This document shows positions 26,430 through 37,300 of a stretch of 64,000 nt of DNA, one piece after another. Source of the stretch: Scatophagus argus (Eukaryota; Chordata; Actinopteri; Scatophagidae); NCBI RefSeq assembly GCF_020382885.2, contig NC_058498.1, positions 19,373,001 to 19,437,000 on the forward strand. The letters run 5' to 3'. The notes under the pieces were generated by a model. The model did no database searches. It was not told the origin of the DNA and saw only the letters and a program-made list of their open reading frames with translations. Positions within the stretch are counted from its first letter, which is position 1. Each line of letters begins with the position of its first letter. Both the position numbers and the translations under genes were made by a program.

Positions 26430-26750
26430 AAAATCCACCACCTTTTTTTCCCCAACGCGATTCCTCCTTGCGATCAGCGCTGAGGTAAGCCCAGCTCCGG
26501 CTGCTACGACTCCTTTTGTGTTGCTGATGCTGCGGGTGCCCGACGAGTACGCACGCACAGTCAATCCCCGCACAGCTGCACGCGTGCGAGATGGAGATGG
26601 GGAGGGTGTGGCTGAGAGAGACAGGCGAGCTGTGGCGTACGGTGCAGCGCCAACTTATGAGCACGATGCGGGCACGTTACTGTAACGTCAGCGCGTGCCT
26701 TTCGGAAGTAATTGAAGAAACGAGGAGTTGACTCGAAATGCTGTAACAGC
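26430..26750. promoter_or_regulatory. CpG-containing block, candidate CRACD promoter / first exon
   Basis: CpG dinucleotides and GC content are much higher here than in the surrounding 8 kb (for example around 26530-26600 and 26640-26700). A minus-strand gene with a missing non-coding first exon, CRACD, lies to the left. I infer that its promoter could be here; no splice donor was assigned with certainty. Confidence 0.3.
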
Positions 26751-26757
26751 CCTGAGT

Positions 26758-26781
26758 AAACACACACACACACACACACAC
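26758..26781. repeat. (CA)n microsatellite
   Basis: About 12 CA units on the plus strand, directly right of the CpG-containing block. Confidence 0.85.
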
Positions 26782-28906
26782 AGAGCGCTGTCCTGAAGGT
26801 GTTGATCCTGTTGGGATGTACTGTCTGTGTTTACCCTGGTGTTGTGACTTGGGTAAACCAGGCGCAGGTCTAATTATAACCATCACTGTGGTCATCCTGT
26901 CTGGTATTTACGGTCTGAAGTACCTACATTGTTTCAGCTGATGTGAAAGACCTACTGTAGAATATTCTCTAATTGATACACACGCAGGAGTAGACCTGGG
27001 CACCTCAAATCAGAGCACTAAAGGGTTTTTTTTTTAAAGAGCAAATAAAAAAAGTTTCTTGGGAATCCCAGTTCCCAGTGAAAACTGTATGCCTGTAGCT
27101 ATAAGTAGCGGCATAAGCGGACAGGAATCTCCGTTTGAGTCTTCATCATAATTAAGTATTAAGCAGGCATATAAAGCAGACAATCTGAATCCATTTTTTT
27201 CATCTAAAATGTCAAAATAATGTAAGCCTACGTGGATTTTTGAGTATTAGTCACATGCAGTCTCTATTTTTCCATCATTTTCTAATAAAATGTCAAAAAC
27301 AAAACATTATTTATCTCTGCATGAAAGGAGAGACACGATGAGTTCCACAGATCCAACTATTGATTAGCATATTGAGGATAATCGTCAGAGAGCTTGTTTT
27401 AGTCTCAAAGTATGAACTAAGAATTATGTTTTTACCCATAAGCCCTGCATTACAGACACAACATGAAGGCTTTTCAAATCTGTGGAGACCAACACATGCC
27501 AAGATTTAGAACATTTTTCTCACAGATTACTCTATAATGTTGACTAACAAACTGTTCTGGGAAGTGTGCAAAGGATTAATAGCAGAATCTGCCTTTTTTT
27601 TCCAGGTTTATGGTAATAGGCTTTACCGACTCAAGGCTAAACACAACCCCAAAAGTATTCCATATAATCAGCAAGTGCGAGTTGTCCTGTAAAACTGGCA
27701 TAACCTATATCTATGGATTGACTCAGCTTTTAAGTTACAGGACTAGCATTTCTATTCAGGTGTCATTAAACAAAAAATGTATTTCTTTTGTATTATCATG
27801 AGGGAAAGCCTAAACTCACACTGCTGTACAATGGTTTTCAAAATTTCACTCAACTTCAATATGTTTTCTGTTTGTTTAGTGCAGGCCATACCAATAAAAT
27901 GTGCATGGGTTCAGGTATCTTATCATCTTTACAAACTGCGAAGAGATAAGATTAATCCACATGCAGTGATTACACTTATTAGATTTGGAATTAGATTATT
28001 GTAAAAAGTTGATAAAAGTTGATTTGAGCTCATCACTGACTACATGGATGGCTGGATAAGTCAAGCTACTTCAAACTGAAAGGAGTCTGGTGATGTGGCT
28101 CCTGAAGTATATTATCAAGAGCTGTGCACAGCTGGATTGTGTTGGTGCTAATGTTCCTGGTGATCATAGCATCTGAATACTAAATGTACTTAAACATGGT
28201 TTTCAAAACATGTTTTGGAAACAACAGATATTCTCGTACTCCAGACAATTTTTTTGAATTAATAGCAACAGACCGACAAATTCGAACGTCTGCGATCAAT
28301 AACTCAAACAATCACTAACTTGTGTGATTTGTATGGTAATTTTTGTAACACCACACTGAAGTGGTAGTGAAGGATATTATTATATTATATATTATGTTAC
28401 AGAGATGCAGAATATTTTTGCATCTCTTCCCGGCGTCGCACTTTGTAGACGGTCCCTGCGCACTGGTCACACTCGAGGCTGCGCACCTCGCATTCGATTT
28501 GTACTCTTTTTTTTTTTTTTTTAAATTCTTCAACTCGTTGGTGCTCCTCTCCACGGAAGTCTTAGGTAAAAAGCGAAAAACTTTGTGCGCTATGAAGCGA
28601 AACCATAGTAGTCGATTTGTACTCGTAAGCACATGCTCCTAAGTCGTAGCTCTGTTCCCAGAGTGACATCACATCCGCTAACAATCCATTTAGACGGGTT
28701 TTCCTTATCAGACAACAGCACCTTTTAAAGAAACCGTTATAGCTGCTTGTCTTCGTTACTGCGGTGAGATAGCGTTCTGTATGTTAAGTTACAGAAGATC
28801 CCGGAAGTTCGAATCTGCCGTAAGTGTAGGTCACTTGTAGTAAAGTTAGTTAGCTGTGAACTTGAAGAAGCTAACGTGTATTGAGCAGACAAGTCAGGCA
28901 TAGAGT

Positions 28907-30567
28907 ATGGTTCCCCACAGACAGGACTACGGGATGAAAAAGTACGGGAGAGTGCGCAGCACCTCGGTGATGAACTCCGTTTCTGTTCGTCGCAACTCTG
29001 CCTTACTACCATCGGTTTTGACGTTTTTGGTAATCGTAGCATCCGGAGGCCTACTGCTAATGATAGAAAAAGGCATGCTGAATAGCATGGAGCCGCCTTC
29101 GCCCAGGAGGACTCTCCAGCGACTGAACTTCTTCCCGCAGGCTGGGAGGCGAAGCCCGTCTGCTGTGGACATGGAGTCCCAGGTAATGTCAAAGTAATGA
29201 CATGCTGCATGAAGGTCTGCTGGAGCTCATGGGTGTTTTGCTTTCACCGAGCGAGTAGGCCCAGTGTAGTCGAAGTCGCGTAGTGGAAGTATGAATGTGT
29301 CTGTCGACTATGTATTTTTCAAAATATTACGCGATCTGTATCATAAACTGTCGAACTAAAGTTGAACTTTTAGTTAGTGACGCAAAAATCTGCTCATTTG
29401 AAGAGCTTCAGCCAGTATTGCACTCCACGAAGTCTGGGGGGAAAAAAGGTGAAAACTGGAGGAGCAGGTGCTGAAATACTTTGAGGGTTGCAACATGTCT
29501 TTTCATTAGACCGTCTCTTTCTGGTAAATATCTACACCTATATATCTATATTTAAATTTGCAGTCTGCACATACCAGCTGAGCTAACCCTCATAACATCA
29601 CAGTGACATGATCAGGGTCATTTTCTCAGACTTGACAATACACAGCTGCTTAAACCATAAACACTATTTAAACCATGACTAGGAAACATATGTGTAATAT
29701 TGGTGCACCTCTAACTCACTGACTTGCATTCCTGTTTAGATCCTCCAGGAGATCCGTAACCGCACCATTAGGACTGTGTGCAGCCAGAAGAATATGCCCC
29801 ACAGCATCTGGTCCCTGAGCACCCTGCAGAGGAAGACACTGCTGCAGCACATCCTGGTGAACGAGCAGTATCGCTTCCTCTACTGCTACGTCCCCAAAGT
29901 GGCCTGCTCCAACTGGAAGAGGGTCCTGAAGGTTCTGAGTGGCACTCTAGAGAGCGTGGATGTCAACATCAAGATGAATCACCAGAACGACCTGCTGTTT
30001 TTGTCCTCTTTTAAGCCCGAGGAGATCCGCTACCGCCTCAAGCACTACTTCAAGTTCATGTTTGTACGGGAGCCCATGGAGCGCCTGCTGTCAGCGTACA
30101 GGAACAAGTTCGGAGAGATTCAGTCCTACCAGAAAAAATATGGTGTGGAGATCATAAAGAGGTACAGAAAAGGCATCACCAAAGATGCCTCTGTAACGGG
30201 GGATGATGTGACCTTTGCAGAGTTTGTCCATTACTTGCTGGATGAAGATGTGGAACGCATGAACGAGCATTGGATGCCAATGTATAACTTATGCCAACCT
30301 TGTGCTGTGAACTATGACTTTATTGGTTCCCATGACCGCCTTGAAAGCGATGCAGAGTTTGTGCTGCAGCGCATTGGAGCGCCTCCTTATATTCACTTCC
30401 CAGAGAGGCAAACTTGGTACAAGCCAGTCACCATGGAGACATTACACTATTATCTGTGCAGCTTACCACAGAAGCTACTGAGGGAACTCCTGCCCAAGTA
30501 CATTTTAGACTTTTCCCTGTTCATTTATCCTCTCCCCAACACAACCACTGAGCACTGCCGGCATTAA
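28907..30567 (+). CDS. chst14: CHST14, carbohydrate (dermatan 4-O-) sulfotransferase 14
   Basis: Two coding exons, 28907-29182 and 29740-30567, joined in phase 0 by a GT-AG intron: 1104 nt, 367 residues (human 376). It is a type II Golgi membrane protein with a basic N-tail and one membrane segment about residues 33-53, including [13 protein letters not shown] as in human. The sulfotransferase domain has the 5'-phosphosulfate loop PKVACSNWK (about 144-152) and the 3'-phosphate site [13 protein letters not shown] (about 200-212), both for PAPS. N-R-T (99-101) and N-T-T (359-361) are possible N-glycosylation sites. The family adds 4-O-sulfate to GalNAc next to iduronate in dermatan sulfate. All family residues I could check are present, so it looks active. 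It ends tail-to-tail with CEP135. CHST11/12/13 are relatives, but the N-terminal match singles out CHST14. Confidence 0.95.
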
Positions 30568-31024
30568 ATGTTCTATAGTTCTAAGATTATTTTTTACAGA
30601 GAATCATTTGTACTTGTATTTGTATTGTATTTTTTAATCCTAGGGAACAAAGAGTATTTTGATAGCTGTTATACCTTTTTACTTGAGATGTTCAAATATC
30701 ATGGCAAAATGCTGAGACTTGACTCCAAAACCACTAAAGCTTGAAATCAGGTGCAGACAAATGGGGAAAAAAAACTGCCATGCACTGTACAGTAAGTGAA
30801 AAAAACAAGTACATAATTTTTCAACTCCAGACTCCAGTATTTTGCTTGTTTCTTCATTTACACATTGAAGAAGGTAAAGGGTAAATAGTTTCAGTTCATG
30901 GCGTCAGTAATCATTAAGTGGTTTAAAGGGCTAAACATTCCATGTACTTACAGGGTTGTAGGGTTGATCGAGCTTGATTTGTTCTGTTGTACATGACAGC
31001 CTCTCCTTGGACTAACTACCTTGT

Positions 31025-31030
31025 AATAAA
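31025..31030 (+). terminator. CHST14 poly(A) signal AATAAA
   Basis: A canonical AATAAA about 460 nt after the CHST14 stop, followed by a T/G-rich stretch. It is the first perfect hexamer downstream of the gene. Confidence 0.55.
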
Positions 31031-31086
31031 ACGCCAGTTCAATTTTTGTGATTTACATCACTGCAATTTCTTTTTTAGTGTATCGC

Positions 31087-31108
31087 TTTATTTTGTGAAT
31101 AATTTATT
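31087..31108 (-). terminator. CEP135 poly(A) signals (two AATAAA on the minus strand)
   Basis: TTTATT at 31087-31092 and 31103-31108 reads AATAAA on the minus strand, about 240-260 nt past the CEP135 stop codon. Both are canonical. They face the CHST14 signal across less than 80 bp. Confidence 0.5.
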
Positions 31109-31346
31109 AATTTAAACAACATTAAAAACATGGATGTTAGCATGACACACATAACCACAGAGCTGAACAAACACTTCTCTTGCTACCTGTATGAGGTTGT
31201 AGTTGCTGAGGGCCAAACTTCAGAAACTCATTCTCAAAGCTGAATGCTAATTTAACCAAAGGCCTTTACAATTCATGTCAAGCACAAGCTTCTTGCAGTG
31301 TCTGACTCACTCATCAACTCCTTCATTTGTCTGTCAATCAGCTCAG

Positions 31347-34300
31347 TTAATCCTTGAAGCTCACATTTCTAAAAAGAAAAGAGATTTCGAGTTTTTTAGT
31401 GAAATGGTTCTTGCACCAAAGCTGTGATACCGTCTTAAACAGTTAAATTCCTAAATTTAACCTGTTCATGTCTGAAGCCTTACCTGTCTGTTGACTTGTC
31501 AGTGGAGCGGTTAAGAGTTCGGAGGATAGAGCGTTCTGGGGAGATATGATGAGGACTGGAGGAGACACTGAGGGGCAGTGAACTTTGCAGGGGTGAGAAG
31601 GACACACCCTGTCTGCGCATCTCCTGAACTGCTCTTTCACTGAGGAAACAAAGACAGCTGTGTCATTATAAAATACTGTGTTGTTACATCCTTAAAGCTT
31701 TAAGTGATGAGATATTTACTATAACCGTTTTGAAAATCAACTAAGTTCCTTTTTTCCCCCCAGCATAAATGTTAGAAATCACAGATTCCAGCCACTAAAC
31801 AAGTGAATATTTTCAGGTTTTACTGTCTTGTATGGCAATAAGTTGAATATCTGTGGGTTCTGGACTGTCAGATGTAATGGAAGTTAACACTTCAATGACA
31901 CCTCTCACTCAGGGCACACCCAGACATCTCTCAGGCTACATCCACACTGGTCCATTTTTGTTTGAATCCAAAACATTTTAGTTGCGTGTGGTGTGGACAA
32001 GAAGTCCACACTATTCTGCTGTTTTTTGAGCTCCTGAAATGGAACAGTTTTGATACACTGTCAACTCCGTATTCATCTGAATACGGAGGTGTTGCGGATT
32101 AGTGTAGACAGAGTCCCAAAAGAAACCCAGGGTCCCTTCCTGATCAGAACTTGTCAGTCTGACGTCTCAGAACTCCTTTATTTATCCCCGAAGGGAAATT
32201 CAGATTTATTGTGCTCGTATGATCATGTCCAGTATGCATGCTTAGCCATGCGACAGTTGCATGAATTGTCACAGGATTTGTATGAATGACCCTGTGACCT
32301 CCATATCGGCGCTCTGGTGTGGACGCAGATCGTATTCGTTCTAAAACACCGTATTAAAACGAACATGGACTAGTGTGGGTGTAGCCTCAGATTTCACAGA
32401 CACCTCTTTTTCATAGGTTAATTCACCCAGGACATCCAGACACCACTCATTCAGAAGACACAAACACCTCTCTTTCCCACAGACACCTCTCATCCTCAGG
32501 CTCACACACAGACATAAATACATTTCGCTTTCAGTTGCTCTTGGTCAAGCTGTTTGGAGCTGTTGGCCTTCCAGCAGGAGCGTGACTCTCTTACTCTGCG
32601 GTTAACATTAAACCAACTAAAAGACTTTCTCTGTCTCAGCTGTTTCTCTTCACCAGATTCAAGGAGATGTATTTTTTCCAATTTAAAGACATCAGCCTGG
32701 CATTTGATTAGGTGAGAAAATAAGAAAAATAATCATTAGTTGCAGTCCTTCTCTTTCTTCCTTCAGTTTCCAGTTCAAAGAAGACACTTTTTGCTGGTTC
32801 ACAATAAACTCTGGTGTTTTCTGTAATGTCTCCACATGTTGATAATATGATTAAAATGGCTTAACAGCTTCTGTCTTTGTAACCCACTTCAAGGGAAAAA
32901 TAGTTTAATAGGAGAAAAAAATCTAGTCTGAACACTGCTGTATGTATGAGACCACAGAAAACATTATATATTGGTATTAGCTGAGTCATATCACACAGCT
33001 AATAAAGTATAAAACAAATCAGGTTTGTTGTAATAGTGACAGATGTCATTTGTTTCAAACTTGCAATTATGCTTTCACTCCTGAGTTAAGAGTCAGCATC
33101 AGTGTAAGGCCAAAAGTGCTTTAACTCACCGTTCAAAACGTTCAGTGGTCAACTGTCTTTTCAGGACGTCCATCTCCGTCTGTAGCTGAGAGACTCTGCC
33201 ACGGAGCTGAGACACCTCCCTTGCATGCTCTGCACTGAATGCATTTAAATACACAACAACAAATCATAATCCAAAAATAATCAGAAAACAATGTGTCTTC
33301 AAGGCTGACACTTCAAACCAACATATTGTTTTGAATTTGTTTACGTTTTGCTGTCAGCCAGGGTCAGCCTATCACGAAGGACCTTCAGCTCAGACTCTCT
33401 CTCACTGGCTGTCAGTTGGCTTTGGAACTCCTTTTGCCGATTGGTGGAGAGCAGCGTCTCAAGGTTGCGGACGGTCAGCCTCTCACTAGCCAGTTGTTTC
33501 TTAAGTAGCTCTGCTTCTGACCGAACATCCTCCAGTTCTCCTGTGACCTAGAGGACACAAAGATTTATTTAAAGAAGGCGTTCCAAAGTTGAGGCTAAAG
33601 ACTAAAGGTGAGCGGTTCTTTTGCTGCCAGAGCCCCTCGGCTTTGGAATGACCTTCCCAAGGTGCTAATGCTTGCAAAGTCAGTGACTTCTTTTAAATCA
33701 CTTCTCAAAACCCACTTTTATAGACTGGCTTTTATGTGATGTTGTCTTTTTACTGTCCCCTGTAGCTTGTTTGTTTTAGATTGTATAATTCCTATATTTA
33801 TTGTCAATCATTTTTCTATTTCATTTGCTCTTCTTTTACCTTTTGTTTTAAATCTCCAACCTTGTTCACCAATTGTCTATTTATATTTTGTTTATTGCCT
33901 TCTATTCGTGCGCTATATAAATAAAGCTATTATTATTATTGTCATAAATAACTGCAGTTGCTCATCTACATGTTTAACATATAACAAAGGTCAGTAAAAA
34001 TATGTTTCGGCCTCACCCTCTCTAGGTCCATGTTCTTGGAGGTGAGCTGACGTGCAGCGAGGTCCTTGCCAGAGTCCAGTTTGACACAGAGCTCCCTGAC
34101 AGATGCCAGATCTGACAGGAGAGCAGCCTTCTCCTCCTGTGCTTTGTGTAGCTCCTCCTCTAGTCGCGACATCCCACGAACCAGTGAGGACACTTGGGCC
34201 TCATAAGCCTGCAGGGCCTGTGTATGCTTGTAAAGCAGCAGGGTGAAAGGTACATCACAATCACATACTAAATCCTTAATCATGTCTCTGAATGTTTCAG

Positions 34301-37300
34301 TGTCCACTATTATAGTGTACCACTAACGTATCAGCTACCTTTCCAATCCCTTGTCTCACCTGCTGGATTTCCTTCTCCTTGTTGTGGACAGTATCGCGGA
34401 GGTGTCTGCGCTCCGAGTCTGAAGAGAGCAGCTCCAGACGAATGGAGCTATTGAGGCCTTCAGCCTGCTGCAACTTCTGCTCCCGCTCCTCCATCTCAGA
34501 GTGGGCCATCCTGAAACGATCCAACAAGTCCCTGTTCTCCTGCTCCTGTGGGTAAACGTATAACAGTAAAATGTAGCTGACAGTATCTGCTATACAGAAC
34601 CTTAAGCAGCTATAAGGGTAATGTTTTCTCTTGCCTTGGTGGCCATCAGCTTCTCTATTCTGGACACTTCAGAAATGTAAGAGTGGACCCTCAACTTCAG
34701 CTCATCCTTCTCATGCAGAGCCTCCTCCATCTCCACATGTACGGTCTGTACAAACAAGACAGTTGAAACACAACTGGAGCTGGTGTGATCTTTTCAAGGC
34801 TTCATTTATTTATATGGTACATGAGAAACAAGTATGACCACTTACAGTTACATTTATTACATACTTGGTTCTCTCTGGTCATTGTAGCCAGGTCATCTTG
34901 CAGCCTCCTGTTCTCTCTGGTTGTGATTTCTTTGTCTCTTCTGAGTGCAGCCAGTTCATCCTGACAGGCATCCAGCTGTCTCCTCAGGCTGGTTAGCTCC
35001 CTCTCGCGGCTGTTTAACGCCCCCTGCAGCTGACTGCAAGGATCACACATTGACGTCACCACAAGAAAACAGTCACATGAGCTTACCAAGATGAAGTTAA
35101 ATGTCACATATGAACACTGAGAGCACAGTACTCACGCTAGTGAATTGTCCATGTTTGTGACTGTGAGTCTCACTTCTTTAAGGGTCTGTTCCTGTGTGAA
35201 TGCAAAAGCATTGTGCCTCATTAATACTGTTTAGACATCCTTTCAGTAAATTTTCAAGGGACAGGTTCAATTCGTTACTGATATCACAGTTACAATGTCT
35301 TTCAAGTTAATCACGATGATGATTTTTTTCCTACATATCATTCAGCATATATGAGCACTGTTTTATGACAGACAAAAATGCGAACCAGTCCTTGTCGACT
35401 GTGGCTACCTTTTTAGAGTTCTCCTCCTGGAGAATGACCAATTTTTCAGTCTTTTGATCCACCTCATCCTGCAGAGCATCTTTTTCTCTATCCAGGGCAG
35501 AAATGGACTTGTGAAGAAGAGCCACTTCCTCTTTGTGTTTGGAGCTCTGCTGACTCAGCTCCCCTGTCAGACAAAGCAAAAATCAAGCAAACAGAAACAC
35601 AACACGAGCTGTAAGCAGTTCACAAAATCCACAAATATTCACCCATTCTCTCCTCTAGTTTCTCAATCTGCTCATGAGCAGCATGCAGCTCATTCATCTT
35701 CACAGACAGCCTGTGTTGGGTATCAGACAGTGACTGCTCCATCTGCTCCTGTAGCAGCCTGCAGCCAGACAGGGAAAAATCCATCAGCCCTCTAACACAC
35801 TGGCAACACACTCAACATCCTTTCATTCTTTTCTGTTCAGATTATGTGCTAAACAACAGCAGAATAATGAGGCTATTCTTCACATTACATTACATTACAG
35901 GTCACTGTTTATTTATATCGTCATATGACACTACAGACAAAAGTATTAGGATGGGGCTGTTTTTCACTGGTTGGGCCCCTTAACCCTCCTGTTATGTTAG
36001 GAGGGTTAATTCTAGTGAAAGGAAATCTTAATGCTTCAGCATACCAAGACACACAGAGCCCTGACCTCAACCCCATCCAACACCTTTGGGATGAACTAGA
36101 ACAGAGACTGTGAGTCAGGCCTTCTGGTAAAACATCAGTGCCTGACCTCACAAATGCTCTACTGCATGAGTGGGCAAAAATTACCACAGAAACCCTCCAA
36201 AATCTTCCCAGAAGAGTGGAAGCTGTTACTGCTGTAAAGCTGTCTGTGTATTTAGAATGCAAAGTCATTGAAGTCACTGTTGGTGTAATGGTCAGGTGGC
36301 CCAATGCTTTTGTCTATATAGTGTATTTATTTTCCAAATTATTTGACATTTTGTTAACACAGACCTCAGAGCATTAGACTCAGCCCTCTGCTGGTTGACC
36401 TCCGCTGTGTTCTGGACCAAAGCAGCAGACCGAACCTTCAGCTCCTCCTCTGCAGCTTCTCTGTTCTCCTTCAGCAGACACACCTGTGACCGCAGGTCCA
36501 GTCTCTCCCGCTCCAACTACACACCATAACACATAATGTGAGAGGTAAAGTTACAGCAACACAAACTGAGTTAAGACCACCACAACAGTAGTAATTATTA
36601 CATAATAACTGTGTCTGACAGGCTTACACTTTTCACGGCATTCTCCAGGTCAAGAATCCTCCTCTCCTCTACTTGTCTGTCTGTGAGAGCTGAAGTCTGG
36701 GCAACCTGCAAAAAAGGTATGAATATTGGGGTGCTTTGAGACTAATACGTTACTAAAACTAGTTTACTGTGACAAAGTGAATTTTAAGCCAACTTGAACA
36801 TTACAAATTATTTTCATTATCAATTAATCTGCAGATTGTTTTCAATTAACTGATTAGTCATATATAATGTCAGAAAACTGTGAAAAATAGCCTAGTTGGT
36901 GTGCTCAAACATTTTGTTTTGTCCAACTAACAGTGTAAAGCCAAACTCAAGAACTGTCTCTGAAACAAGGAAACAGAAACATAAAAATGACAAATGATCA
37001 ATTCAGCTTCAAATTAAACATTTAAACTAAATCCTGGAAGGAACACATCAAGGCATCATTACAGCCAGCATGCTAACAAAAACTAACAACTGACTGACCA
37101 AATCAATGTCAACACTGTCAGTTACAGCCTGATTAGTAGTGGATATATTACAGATTTGGATGTGTGCTGAAGATATGATATTTTACTGTTGACAAGCTAC
37201 CTTATCTCTGTCAAGGACCGTACGCCATGAAAGTCATTACTTTGGGACAAACCTTTAATCTCTCCATCAGTATGTCCCTTTCAGCGCTCATCTGCTGGAT

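Larger units (their letters stand above)
18628..28906. other. Gene-poor stretch: CRACD 5' side and spacer before CHST14
   Basis: I found no coding exon in these 10 kb. Short frames such as those around 19175-19711 and 20197-20385 lack recognisable protein features or usable splice partners. CRACD needs at least one non-coding 5' exon somewhere here. Repeats stand at 21270-21535 and 22545-22865, and CA tracts at 26262-26292 and 26758-26781. The rest looks like ordinary AT-rich vertebrate spacer. An unrecognised non-coding RNA cannot be excluded. Confidence 0.5.

Noticed and set aside
29778..30014. 78-codon frame in CHST14 exon 2
   Set aside because: It overlaps the CHST14 frame in another phase; only the CHST14 frame shows PAPS-binding motifs.
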